Shown here in pieces: positions 23,300 to 35,500 of a stretch of DNA of 64,000 bases (position 1 is the stretch's first letter; each line of letters opens with the position of its first letter). The notes under the pieces are model-generated. The model saw nothing but the letters and a program-made list of their open reading frames with translations, did not search any database and was not told where the DNA came from. Position numbers and translations under genes: made by a program. This DNA is from Favolaschia claudopus (lineage: Eukaryota > Basidiomycota > Agaricomycetes > Agaricales > Mycenaceae), in NCBI GenBank assembly GCA_037176885.1, contig JAWWNJ010000147.1:186001-250000 (forward strand). The letters run 5' to 3'.

Positions 23300-23991
23300 A
23301 CCTATTAAATGTGGTGGGACTGAATGTGGTAGTATAATCAATGAATGCTGTAGACAAATTCTTGGCTGCTTAAAAATATTAATACATATGTCTATGTTCT
23401 CGTTCATTGCTGTTCGACGAGTTCTCAGTCAGTATCGGAACTCTCCCGAGATCAGTGGGAGGAATGAATTCAGATTCCGAATTTGATGAGGTAGAATTCC
23501 CACGCGATATGCTGTAGGTCGAAAAATGGGGGGGCGAAATTTTCCGCTTCGGCTACCTACCACTGTACGTGAAGCATTCGAACCAACTGCCAACCGAATT
23601 TTTGTGAGCCAGGTTGCGACCGTTTTGTCTGTCGGCCACGCAAACGGTTCTGTGATCATTTGATCCGCGCGTTATCCGGTTCCTGATCAGACTTTGCAGA
23701 TCATCGGTTTTTTTTTTCCACATCATCGCTCTTTTATTTTCCCGCTTCTCAACTCCGATCTTCACGCCTGCACTCTATCTGGGTTTGTGGCGTTTGGATA
23801 CTCGCCTGGACTTCGCGGCCGTAGATCCATCCACTCAATTTTTACTGTGATTTCCGACAAAGTCTCGCTCTGACTGAATCCTGATATATATGCCTATGTT
23901 TTGCGATTGCACTGGGAGCTTCCTCGCATCTACGTCTGCCTCTACCTAACTCTCTGCATCTTCGTCTCTACCTCGATCTTTTCGTCTCCTT
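23300..23991. other. Spacer before the 441-aa gene
   Basis: No gene is supported. The last 250 bases are pyrimidine-rich with short CTCTGC/CTTCGTC runs, typical of promoters and leaders of expressed fungal genes. Confidence 0.45.
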
Positions 23992-25752
23992 ATGTCGAGC
24001 AACAACACTGTCGATCCGCCTCTTGTCGACTCTCGCGATAGAATCTTCCTTGAACGGCTTGAAGACGGGATGTACGCGTCGGTCAACAAGCAGATCCTGG
24101 AGCGCCCTACCTCCTTGGCTCTTCTGGAGTATATTGGGACCAAGAAAAGACCTGCCACCATGTTTCGAGGCGTCGACTGGGCTAACAATCTGGTCTTCAA
24201 CGACGGGCCCGGTAAGAATGCCAATGAGATCCGAGCTACTATGTTCGGTAAGCACTCCATCCAGTTTTTCCTTTCTTTTTTCTTTATCTTCTGTTCTGGT
24301 GGGCGTTGCGCGATAACTGACCTACTGGTTCTTAGGGGAAATAGCGGAACCAGTCCACGGTACTATGGTCAGTGCGAGAGGGAACCATTATGAAGGCAAC
24401 ACGAGCTCCACGGTACGATGTTATATTGCCCTACTCCCTCTTGCTGTCTCACGTTACGCAGTTCAAGCCCATCGATGACAAGACCAAAGTCAAGGACGTC
24501 CTTGTTTTGCGTGCTCCGAGTCTCTGCGGCATCGAGACCTCTGGCCTGTGGAACAATCAGCGCGCTTTACTTCAAGATATCATTGCCGTAGAGAAGAATC
24601 AAGATGCGGCGTTTGGCTGGGTACGGACCTGTCTTGTGCATTCTATTGTTTACTGAATGAGGTCTAGCAACCGTTCTACAATGTCCCTTTTCGTTCTTCT
24701 ACTACTGACAACCCGCGGGATGACATGATTGCGATTTACACCCAGAAGAAGTACGGAGTGAGTAATCGGCATCGGATTTTTGCGTTTTTTTGTTTACTGA
24801 CTTGATTGTTGGTGCTCCTTGCAGGTGCCTGCTAGTGCGGGTGCCCCTGCTTCAGCTGGAAGTACGCCCCCTTCTACCCCTCAGAAAACTGTGCGGTCCA
24901 GACGGGCATTTGTTCCGGGCGGTGGACTTGATAGTGACAACGAGGATGGACCAGGCGGCTCAATCGACCCCATTTCGCCTGGCGATCGTTCCAATAGTAT
25001 TGAGGTTCCTGGTCGTGAGTACCCTTCCTACTAGCGTATCGTCCGCGTATCGTCGTTGCTCATCTGCCTTGTCCACTTTAGCGGAGAAAATCTTTCTGGG
25101 TGCATTCTATGATCCACGCTTGCTCGAGGATTTCGGAGGGCCGTCGTTCCAGTTGGTCAAGGCCAGGCTTCGTCAGCTTGATCACCGTGGAGCTAACAAC
25201 AAGCTTATTCCGCCCTGGAACCATTATTCGGCTTTCCGCCCGGGATCTCTTATTGTGGCCACCGTGTCGATCCACATCTATACCTTTAAAGCGGAGGGGA
25301 CCGACAGAGACAAGGACCGTAAAGTACGTCCCTCTCCTGTTTCTTCACTCTCACTCGTCCGTCCGCTCTAACACGACCTCATACAGATTTTCCAGATCGA
25401 GGCACACACCATTCGGGTGCTAGACGAGTCGGATTTTCCGGTAGAGAAACGTCTGATCCACGTCCCGCGCCATATGGTAGACCAACCCTCTCCCTCCACC
25501 GGGGGAAACTCGACTTCTTCCGTCGCTGATTCACTCACCAAGTGCGTAATAGCATTTCTTTCTCTGTTGTTAAGTGCTTACCACAATATCAGCTTTGTTT
25601 TCACCCCTCGCAAGAAAAGGGTGGCGTCGCCGGCTGGGCAGGACGATGAGATGGATGGTGGAGCAGGGGGCGGTGGCGAGGGATCTGGCGGCGATGCGGG
25701 TGGCGGCGATGGGGGAAGCCCTTCGAAACGCCGCAAGTCCAACAAGAAGTAG
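23992..25752 (+). CDS. Unknown 441-aa protein with OB-fold-like C-terminal region
   Basis: Eight exons (23992-24247, 24336-24412, 24462-24620, 24668-24757, 24825-25011, 25082-25323, 25387-25541, 25593-25752) join in frame to 441 aa with consensus splice sites and no stops. I do not recognise a named domain. The N-terminal part (about 1-205) holds LVLRAPSLCGIETSGLW-like text (VLVLRAPSLCGIETSGLWNN). A low-complexity Pro/Ser/Gly linker follows. Then comes a beta-rich block, PGSLIVATVSIHIYTFK and IFQIEAHTIRVLDESDFP, whose strand pattern resembles an OB fold. The tail is Gly/Asp-rich and ends in the basic SPSKRRKSNKK, a likely nuclear signal. A single-strand DNA-binding role would suit a Helitron neighbour, but this is inference. 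The gene is intact while the Helitron protein is not, so it may be under host or element selection. Confidence 0.72.
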
Positions 25753-26137
25753 ATGTTCTTTGACTCGCTCCTTCAAAAGTACGCCTCGTTGGGTCTTCGT
25801 GCCCGTTTTTGCTTTCTTACCTATCTATTGATCTTCTCATGACTCGTGGCTCCGTCTACTTAGTACTTTCTCTTAGGTCTCTTCTACTTCTTTAACTCTT
25901 TGACTATTTACTCCCAAAACACAGTCCTACTACAAAATACTGTCCAAAGCATGATATCTTTTCGCCGAAATATTATGTCTTCACTCTGTCGTAATATATA
26001 TTTCTGTTTATGTCTATTGCCCACGTCCTTGCCAAACTTGCTTCTTGCCAATCACGATCAGTTGCCTGTAAATCCGACCTTTAACTTTGACTGTATGGCG
26101 ATCTGGCTCTTTGATCTTGCCCTTTCTTTAATCCCTC
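25753..26137. other. Spacer between the 441-aa and 192-aa genes
   Basis: It contains AT-rich 3' flank and then a pyrimidine-rich leader. No gene is seen. Confidence 0.45.
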
Positions 26138-26872
26138 ATGGCTTCCGCGCCCTCCCCGACATTCGACGACTTTCAGCAGCCCTATCGTGCGTCTTTGGCT
26201 CCGTTGAAGTGGTCCTAGTTAACTCGCAGCAGAACAAGGCGAACCTATGCTCTCTCTTCCCTCTGGTCCACCCGAAACTGACGAAGAGATAACCGAAATG
26301 ACGGTCTCGGTCAAGCTGCGCGTTCCCGTACGTCCAGTTCCCTTTGTTTCGCTGTACTTGCTAACGTTTTGACAACAGAATTATCCAGGTCAACAGTACG
26401 GTCTGTTGTACGCCACCTGCAGCACTATGCGGCGTACCGTCCGAGTCCCGCATGACTATGGAGTGGAGAAGATCGAATCCACCGACGACGTACTCACCAG
26501 CATCTACGTCCCCTCGAACGCACCTCCGAATCTTAAGGACACCAGCCGTGGGCGCTATCGCGTTGATACGTTCGGGGGCATCAAACTTCCCTACGCCTAT
26601 AGCATATTTTACGCTCCGCAGACAGACTTGCCGCCGAACACCCTTCTGAATGAATGTCCGCCTGTTAAGCAGGCAGGCATTCCCTGGTACGGCAACATTT
26701 TGGTCATGCGACATGGGAGCAGAAAGGCGGTCATCAACGTCAAGGAGTGCGACGCGCTTCTGGTCGATGTCATTGTGGCTAGGTATTGTCTTTCCTGTTA
26801 CAAGGGTGTTACGAATAATATTGACATTCTATGGTTCTGTCTAGTCTAATCGCCTCGAAGACGTTGTGCTGA
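26138..26872 (+). CDS. Unknown 192-aa protein
   Basis: Four exons (26138-26186, 26230-26327, 26379-26782, 26845-26872) join in frame to 192 aa. The first intron (43 bases) is needed to pass a TAG that would otherwise end the protein after 26 residues. The N-terminus is acidic and Pro-rich (SAPSPTFDDFQQPY). The core looks like a compact globular domain with beta-strands (TVSVKLRVPNYPGQQYGLLY, RYRVDTFGGIKLPYAYSIFY, GIPWYGNILVMRHGSRKAVI). No family is recognised and there are no membrane helices or signal peptide. It follows the 441-aa gene by about 390 bases on the same strand and shares its short-intron style, so the two may belong to one module. Confidence 0.68.
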
Positions 26873-27185
26873 AGTCGTTGTGCAATCCATACTCAATTCG
26901 ACAAGCAGCAACCTTAATTTCCTTACTTCCTATTTCCTGTCTCTGTTGCGTCTTGAGTATTGCGTTGATTCGTGTTAAGACTATTACAAAAAAAATTTGC
27001 GGCCATTCTGCCATTTGATTTCCACAACACAAAAACACGATTCTTCGAGTCCCAGTCTTCCTTTGTCGTCAGTGTGCTGAACCCATATATCGGTGAGTTC
27101 TCCGTTGTCCACTTCGTTTTGTTTCAGATGTTCGGAACCAGCAATCCAGATCTGGTTCCTGGGCTGGACGCTATCAATGAGGACC

Positions 27186-27645
27186 GTGTCCAGGAGGTCT
27201 CTTTCGGGTATGACGAGTACCGGAATTCTGATTCGCATTTTGCAGTCTCATTCTTCTGGTTTCAACGAGGACCAATGGGGACAGCCCAGGACGTCCGTTC
27301 AAGGTAGGCCGACGCATCGACTATGCTGTTATTCCGGTACTTCGGAATTCTGATTCAGGATCTGCAGTTTCTCCGGGTTCGAAGAGGTTCGTGTCCAGGA
27401 GGTCTGTTTCGAGGTAGGCGACGCGTCGACTATGCTGTTATTCCGGTACTTCGGAATTCAGATTCAGGATTTGCAGTTTCGTTCCTCCTCGCTTCCTCTG
27501 GTTGCGACGATGTCTGTGTCCAGGAGGTCTGTTTCGAGGTAGTCGACGCGTTCGGGGCTTCGGAATTCTGATCCAGGATTTGCAGTTTAGTTCCTTCTCG
27601 CTTCCTCTGGTTGCGACGAGGTGCGTGTCCAGGAGGTCTGTTTCC
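27186..27645 (+). repeat. Imperfect tandem repeat, units of about 105-125 bp
   Basis: Units marked by GTGTCCAGGAGGTCT begin at 27186, 27391, 27516 and 27625, with a more diverged unit near 27290. Each contains a copy of TTCGGAATTCTGATTCAGGA followed by TTTGCAGTTT. The repeats have no constant reading frame. They lie downstream of the 192-aa gene and upstream of a 1.2-kb stretch (27646-28848) in which I see no supportable gene, only a pyrimidine-rich leader at its end. Confidence 0.75.
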
Positions 27646-28848
27646 GACCGTAAAATGGAGTTATATTTCAGAGCAAGAGTTGTCGGGAATGTAATATGAG
27701 GACTGTTCCGAGATCTGCACAGAGAAAAAAACACGAGCCTTGGACAAGACATCTAGACAACAATGCGAGCACCCGGTTTCCGCTTCAGAGTTGTAAGACA
27801 ATTTCTTCTCTGAATGGATATCATTCCTGCGCGATGATTTACCGAGATCGACAGGGCTTGTACTTGAATGCCCGGATAGCAGAAGACAATCGCCTCATTC
27901 TTGTAGGATTTGTCGTACTTGCTTCCTCTGAAGAGCAGATATGGAACTTTGTGGTTAGAGCACTGTCAGCGTGCAGTCCGTAACTGGTTTCTTTTTTCTA
28001 AGATTTTGTGAAAACCTCGTGCGTCCTTCTTTTCATTCGAGTTCGCTGCCTGCCTGCTTGCCAGGGCAAAACTGCCAAGAGGATACTTGACTAACAGGAA
28101 GAAATGATTCGGCCATGGCGGATGAGCCAGTTCTCCCATTTTTTCTCCCCTGCAATATGGCGCAAGCTATTGATGTTCCTGACGACGAACTGGTTTGTTT
28201 CAGGAGTACTCGCGAGTGCAATGTGCGCATCAAGGAGCACATCAGGACTCCCACATGTCCATCCGAGAGATCCGTTTATTTTCTCTTACTTCTAACTCTT
28301 CAGGTCAGAAAATCTATGCCATTTCCTCCTGGCGATCCTCTTCGAGCCCGCAAATCACGGACTTTTTGCCCAAAAATTCACCGAGCTAGGTCTCCGAAAA
28401 ATTTCTGTCTGTAGATCAGGCACCGGAATCCTTCAACGACGCAAATCCTCCTTTTTTTCACTCTATCTCTGCTCCGTCTTGGGTTTCCCGATCTTTTCTC
28501 TTTTCCCCTTTCATTTGGTCTAGTCTCGAATCTCGGCTACGAAATCTCAGTTTTCCGTCCTTATCTTTTACTGAAGTGTTGCTGCCGATCTTATCTTTTC
28601 CTCTCCTTGTCATGCTGTTGCTGAATCGGTTGTCGTTCGTTCTTACATGCCTCCTCAAGCTCGTTTTTACGCGAACCGAGACCATTTCTTTTAAATGGAG
28701 AAGACTCTGGTTTGGGTTTTCGTTTCGCCTTCTCTGGCGGGTGTGAATTCTCATCTCAATATTATCCTGGGCTCTCTTTTCCGGTCGGTACACTCCTTCT
28801 CGCTATTTTTGAATTGGCTGACCTTTTCATCTCTCTCAGAACTTTGTC

Positions 28849-29949
28849 ATGGCAAAGAAGCTCAGCCCGACTCGCGTTGTTCGAAAGCGTTCGCATAAGC
28901 CCGTCCCTCCCAGGCCCTCGACCACCTCCGATTCGTCTCCGGAGCTGCCTTCATTTGCCTCGCCACATCGTTCGGCAGCAGACTCTTTCTTCGCGTTGTC
29001 CGAACTCGTCTTGTTTCACCTCTTGGAGGCTTGCGCACTCTCCACCGTGATAGCACTCAGCCACACCTCGTCCTATTTCCGATCTCTCGTTAAAGCTCTG
29101 TTCCGTTCTCGAATCACTTCTGTCTTGGAGCACTTCTTGGGCCATATCAATACTTCTACCTTCTTCGCCTTACTTCAAGACACGGACTCCGCCATAGGTG
29201 GCTCCACGGTCGCTCGGGTTCTGGCTCCACCTGTGACAGAGAGTTGGATGCCCACGAATCTCAATATGTACGTACCGAAGGGAGGGGTGCAGAAATGGGA
29301 GGAATTCATGGAGCTGGTTGCATACTCGCGTGCTGAAAAGCAGCCTGGCGTGGATCGCAGGTATGCCTACGCGACAACTTCGCATACAGTCTTTGAGTCA
29401 GGATATTCGGTGAGCGGTTCAAAGGATCCCTTCGCAAAACGCTAAGTCACGACAGGGCCTCCAAATCACTATATCAGAGAGTGTTGACGACTGTACAATA
29501 TCCCCCGCCGTGGCTTCAAGTACTACCCTCAGTACGCATTCTCCTAATTTTTGTTGGTTGCTGAATATTGATTGTGATATATAGCAATGTCGGTCATAAC
29601 TGGCTCTACCATAGTTGCGATGTATCCCAGTCTAATCAGTCAGCGTCGCGCCCACAATGCATGGGACTCTCCTACTGTGGCCCATTGCATCCAGCTTCAA
29701 AACCGGGGGTTTAAGCATGGCAGCAGTACTACGATGTGGACTCGCAAATGCGGCTGGAATTGTCCTGTGCTCTGGCGACGCGTGCAGAGTCTTCGAGGGG
29801 TGGGACTGTTTTGTTGGGGCGGACCGGACAACGTCTTTCCAGACAATGGGTCAGAGGGGATTCCGTTCACGGATGCGTCGATGCAGTGGCGGTTGGGTGA
29901 CGTATGTATGAACGGAAAGTGTCCGTGGTCTTCGAAGAAATGGGCATGA
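28849..29949 (+). CDS. F-box-like protein of an expanded mushroom family
   Basis: Three exons (28849-29409, 29456-29531, 29585-29949) join in frame to 333 aa. A basic Ser/Pro-rich N-terminus (AKKLSPTRVVRKRSHKPVPP) is followed by FALSELVLFHLLEACALSTV and IALSHTSSYFRSLVKALFRS. These read as a divergent F-box: an LxxLxxxxLLxxC part and then a helix with the ALSxTSxxFRxLV pattern. F-box proteins bring substrates to SCF ubiquitin ligases through Skp1. The C-terminal part (MYPSLISQRRAHNAW, then IQLQNRGFKH) looks like that of multi-copy uncharacterised mushroom proteins, as I recall them. The cysteines near the end (CGWNCP, MNGKCPW) may pair or bind metal. Family assignment is moderate, function unproven. 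Confidence 0.6.
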
Positions 29950-30640
29950 TCTAATCTTGACTGTGTCGAAGGCAGGGTACTTGCAAAAAGTTGCACAAAG
30001 TTTGCACGTCGTGGTAAAAATAAATATTCAATAAGTACCTATATCCAAAAGATAGTACTGAAAAGTAGTAGCGTTGTTTACTGGGTTTTATGTTCTTGAT
30101 AGTGTCTCGTTCCGTGCCTTTAATACTAAATCTCTCGACTATTACTTGATTCGGACTCAGGCGAACTTTCCTTTTTCGGTTTATACTTGTAAAATGTGTC
30201 AAGTATTTGCCAGCGATTCTGGGCTCTAATCGTTCCATAATTACCAGGAAATAAGCCCCCCTCCTGCGGCCGAATGATTGTTTTACCAGAAAATTACGCC
30301 CCCCCATTTCCATTTTTTTTTAATGCAGCGTGGCTTAGATAATACTTATGTAATTGTTTCGGCCTTCCTTTCTTATTGCCAGCCGCCAGCGCGTACTCTC
30401 GAGTATTTCCGACTTGCTGTCTTCTCGAGGACGAACGTCCTCCTCGTCCACCCCTCAATGTTATAGAGCTGTGTGTCTCTTCTTCTGGGTAGAGTCTCTC
30501 CCTCTGGTATGCAAACACACCGCGCTCTGTCAAATGGTACCGGCAACTCTCCAGAAATCGTATTTTCTCGGTTCTCTTTTGCAACCCAGCTACTTAGCTC
30601 GTGTCTACCTCACCAGAAGGTACTTTGGCATATTCGTCAA
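29950..30640. other. Spacer between the F-box-like gene and the satellite
   Basis: No gene is supported. A poly-C/poly-T junction occurs at about 30299-30322. Confidence 0.45.
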
Positions 30641-32330
30641 CTCATCTGCATGCGTTGCCTTGCGCTATCTGTCTCGGGTCGATTTTCTTCAAAACATGTA
30701 CATTTTGCTTGTACCCGGCCACTGACGTCCAGACCTACCTCCATGCCACGCAATTTCCTCGTATCTAACTCCTCCACGGTTACGGGTTTGTTCTTTCGTT
30801 GCGTCGCCGTTGACGTTGTCTCGGGTCCGTCTTTACCAAAAGAAAAACCCCATTCTTTGCTTGTACCTCCCACCACCTGCAATCCTACCTCCGGGCATCC
30901 GGTTTCCCCTTCCAAACAATGGCTCAACGTTATCCTCACCTTCTCCGCGCATTTGTCTCGCCATCGGCAAGTGCCAGACGTCGTCTCGGGTGGGTTACTT
31001 AAAAAACCCATTTTTTTTCGCTTATCCGTGTGCCCTATTCCATTCCAGCACCCAACCACCGCATCTACCTATCCAAATGACGCCTCAGCATCGTCTTCCT
31101 GCCCTCCGCGCCTGACGACGGATTCGCATCGCCGTCGTCGACCGCGCCGACGTCACCTCGGGGCCGTTTGCCCAGACAACCCGCGCCCTCTTCCATTCCA
31201 GCACCCAGACATTTCATCCACCTCTCCAAATGATGAATTGGCATCGCCCCTACACCCTCCGCGCTTGACGACGGAATCGCGTCGCCGTTGTCGACCGCGT
31301 GATGCCGTCTAGGGGCTCTCTGCTCAAAAAAATCGATCTTTTTACTTGTACCTCGTCTCTCCTTCAGTCCAGCACTCACGCCTTTCGTCCACCTCCCCAA
31401 ATGATGCGTTGGCATCGCCCCCGCACCATCCGCGCTTGACGACGGGTTCGAGTCGGTGCGCTCGACGACGCCGACGCCGTCTCGGGGTCTCTTTTCAAAA
31501 AATCGATTTTTTGAACTCGTACCTGTTCTCTCCGTCAGTCCATCACCCACGCCTTTCGTCCACCTCCCCAAAGGGTGCGTTGGCATCGCCCCCGCACCCT
31601 CCGCGCTTGATGACGGTCTCGCGTTGTCGTCATCGACCGCGCCGACGCCGTCTCGGGGCTCCTTGCTCAAAAAATCGATCTTTTTTACTTGTACCTCGTC
31701 TCCCCTTCAGTCCAGCACCCACCCCGTTCATCCACCTCCCCAAATGACGCGTTAGCATTGCCCGCGCATCCTCCGCGCTTGACGACCGATTCGCGTCGCC
31801 GTCGTCGACCGCGCCGGCGTCGCCTCGGGGCCTTGCCCAGAAAATAAATTTTTGACTTGTATCCACCTCTTCCCCTCGCCTCCAGCACTCGACCCTCGCG
31901 TCACCTCCCAAATGATGCGTCAGCATCGCCGCCGCACCCTCCGCGCTCCATGACGGTTTCCGCCGCCGTCGTCGACCGCGCTGACGTCGTCTCGGGGGCG
32001 CTTGGCCAAAAAAATAATTTTTTGGAGTCGTACCCTCGCCCTCTTCTAATCCAACCCGGAACCATCTCATCGACCTCTCCAAAAGATGCCTCAGCACCGT
32101 CTCTGCGCCCTCCGCGCTCGCTGACGGGTTCGCGTCGCCTTCGTCGGTCGCCGTCGTCGACCGTGCCACCGTTGTCTACCGAGGCCTCTATGCTCCAAAA
32201 TACCCGCGCCCTCTTCCATTCCAACACCCAATCGCCGCATCCACCGCCCCAAACTGCCTCGACATCGTCCCCTCCGTGTCGTTCTTTCGCTGTCAACAAC
32301 GCCATTGACGCCATTGACGACGGTGTCCGC
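30640..32330. repeat. Satellite-like array, about ten units of 150-178 bp
   Basis: The marker GACG(C/T)CGTCTCGGG recurs near 30670, 30815, 30985, 31155, 31305, 31475, 31650, 31820, 31985 and 32160. Each unit has the order TTACTTGTACC, CAGCACCCA, CACCTCCCCAAATGA(C/T)GC, CCTCCGCGCTTGACGACGG, TCGTCGACCGCGCCGAC, then AAAAAATCGAT. Outer units are more diverged than the central ones. On the minus strand 31065-31670 stays open through four units. I see no splice-supported gene in it. Confidence 0.82.
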
Positions 32331-32507
32331 TGCAGTCAACGTTGGTGTGCTGGTGGGCTGGTGGGAGGCGGGCTGTTTTCAGTTCCTTGCTCTTGTACAT
32401 TACCTTACCTCACATTGTATCATAACTTTATAACTTACTCGCAGTGCTTCAGAGTTGTAAAGTAGTAGTCATTCGTATGTATATATACATTGCTATATAC
32501 ATTGCGT

Positions 32508-35500
32508 CTACATATCTTTCCATTTGGCAGCCAACGTTTTAATCAGAGACCGATTCTTTACCCTGGATGCCTTCCTGGGGCTTGCCTGACGCCCATGGCC
32601 CTTTTTTCCCTGGTCTTCTTCGACGAGCGCTCGGATATCTTCCATTACCTGTGCTCTTTGATTCTTGCGTTCCGATCTAATGAACTTGGCTACCGCTGAT
32701 TGGCTTGCTGTAGGGTGGGTTTTTTTGAAGTCAGACACTAGAGGAGACCGCCATTTCTTCTCTGATTCAGTGTTGGCAATCGACATCTTCCGCATTCCTT
32801 TGGGATATCGACTTTTGGCCTCCCTCGCGCGATGAAGGGCAAGCATCTGCTGCTCCGAAAGAGACTCATGCCAGAAGCAAAGCCCGGTGAAACTGGGGGC
32901 GTTAAACAAGGATGAAAGAGATAGAGAGGAGCAAATAACTGACCTAGTGCGTCCGAGGTTCATGTACTCGCCATGCCCAACGAAATCGTGCGGCCCTACG
33001 GTAAAACCCTTGGTTTCGTTCTTGATATGCTGGATGGTGTATTCGTCTCGGGTTTTCTCAGATTGTAGTATGTACATTTGCAGCGGAGGTTTCACAGGAG
33101 GCGGAGGGGCGGTCATACTACATCGTCGATATATCAGTCATCGTTTTCAATTGGGCGGGCATACCTTTTCCGTGTTGCCTGTTTGGGTTGGTATACAACG
33201 AACGGCGGATTGAAGAGGGACCACATGTAACCTGTTCGGTTCACGGTGCTGATGAGCTTGGGGTCCCGCCACCGGGTGGGTTGGCGTGTGAGAGAGAGTC
33301 GCTCTATGTCGATGCGTTTGTCTGTGGTCGGGTAAGTATGCTAATTGTATAGAGATATAACCATTGATTGACCTCGATTTAGGAATGAAGGGTGTTTGCG
33401 GTAATACTCAGAAATAGGATTCTCAGCCCAGGAAAGGAAACCGGCGGCTTGCAGTTGATCGTCTTCGGTCATCAGGGTGATAGGCTTGAACCGAATTCGC
33501 TCCCTCTCGTCGAGATGCCGAGTGAGCTGCCTATACTCCTTGGCCTGTTTGGCGAGCAACGCTGGACTCGACCGAAGCTCCGACAATACCTTCTGCCACT
33601 TGTCGCCTGCTATGAGCGCGCCTAGGTGGCCATACTGCGTCACCGCGAAACGCACACATGACAAGTCGAATGCGATCAAGCTCGGCGCGGCAGCCTTACG
33701 CTTAGAGGAAAAGAACGTCGATGGATCTCGATTCGAGCCTGCGCGGGACCGTTTAGCTCTTTGAGCTGCCGTTAGAAGCACCATCGCCTTTGCTTCTTCC
33801 ATCGCTGCTGCTAACTGTTCTTGAGCAGTGTCGTACGTGGACAAGCTACTTGCCTTTATTTCAATAATTTGAGGCCATTAGTATAACTTCTATTGTGTTT
33901 GACAAGAGGGTCTCACATTGTATCGGTCAATGAGGTCTGCCTCGACCTCTGTGAGGTGCGAACGTTTTCGACCATGCACTTTGAGAGACTCTACGTATCT
34001 GTTGATACGTGTTAACGACTGGCAAAGGTGTTATTGAACGCACTTGCACTTACTGCATTTTCTGGTCCCCGGTCACGCTCAATGCAAAGTCGGGAATAAT
34101 TCCCCGGTCCGTTTTCGGTGGTTTAGGGTCTGAACGTAACGCAGACTGCACGAATGCTCTGCAGGAATGTTTCTGTTAGCCAGACGAAGAGCGGGAAGAT
34201 GGGAAGATATCCCAAAAGCTATCTTACTGTGATTGCAGGGCGCGAGGTGTAATGAATTCGATGAACGCCTCACACAGAAGGCCGAACAGCACTGGATTTG
34301 ACAGCACCGTGTGTAAAAGCATCCAAGGAAACAAGCCTGTGAGTTGAATTGAGTATACCAGCGATACAAACAGATCAGGAGAGTGAACTTGCCAGCAATG
34401 GCCATCACCTCGTTCGTGCCGTACTTACCGAGACCTCGAAAGGGGTGTTTTCCGGACTTGCTCAGAGCCACTGCTAACGTGGTGGTCTTACTGGGATTGT
34501 TGAGACGTCGAGCGAGCCATTTCGCGGTGTAGGTGCACCATCCCGGATAATCATAGACAGGGTCTGCGACGTAGACAGAAACGTGAGTGGCGTGTTGTCT
34601 CACGCGTTTATACGCACCTGGAACGGCTCGCGACCGATAATGGACCTTCTCTTCTTCGACAGACCTCCAATGAATCTACTACTGCGTGAGTCTGGATCCG
34701 TGCAAATCTATACTACATTGGCTCACCCGGAAATTATTGTCAAAGGAATTCAGCGACAGGGTGTGTGACGGAAACTCTATCGCGAGTCCGATTTTGAAGC
34801 CACGAACCTAGAATCAACGATAAGGAGCTCGTTGCTTAAATGGCTAGACAAACGCACCGAATTCGGAACACGGGTGATACCTTCCCATTGCTCCTTCGTG
34901 TAAATCTGAGGAGAGGTGTGAAGAAGCGGTTCGATCTGTAAAGTGCGGTAATTAGATCTGTTGTGCCATACGGGACGTCAAATATACCTCCAGATACGCA
35001 TTGCCTAAATTAAGGATAGTTTTTCGAGCGTCGTACAAAAGTCCTTGTAGCTTGAGGCCTACATCGGCTATCACGCGAATGGGGCCGGAAACGTCAATGT
35101 CGGGGAATAAATATTTCGGCCAATAGTATCTGGTATAGTCTGTATAATATTCCGGCTGCTTGTTGGGCGGTTTGGGTTTCGAGGGCTTGGATTGAGGTTT
35201 GGGTTTCGAGGGCTTGGATTGAGGCGATGGATCGGGAGTATTCAACGACGACGACGACGGGGTGGGAGTACTCGACGACGGGACGTGCGGCTTTCGACCG
35301 TAGAATAGGTCGTTGAAAGCAGACGCATTGCGTGCTCGGCGGGATGTTCGCACAGGGCCCGAGTTGGTATTGGCGGCATTCGAGGTGTCAGTCTGCGTCA
35401 GGTGTTGAGTAACTCGAAGTCCGAATGAAATCGTGCACTAACGGATCTGCTTTTGGGCTGCCGACTCTGTCTCGTTGGAGAAGGCTGAGACTGTCTCGTT

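Noticed and set aside
28104..28414. Overlapping frames of 63-99 codons before the F-box-like gene
   Set aside because: None carries a motif or a clean splice chain; likely part of the leader or spacer.
30640..32330. A CRISPR-like or centromeric array
   Set aside because: There is no short repeat/spacer pattern and the genome is fungal; ten units are too few for a centromere claim.
31346..32465. Plus-strand open frames of 99-202 codons in the satellite
   Set aside because: They follow repeat units through different frames and look like by-products of the GC-rich repeats.
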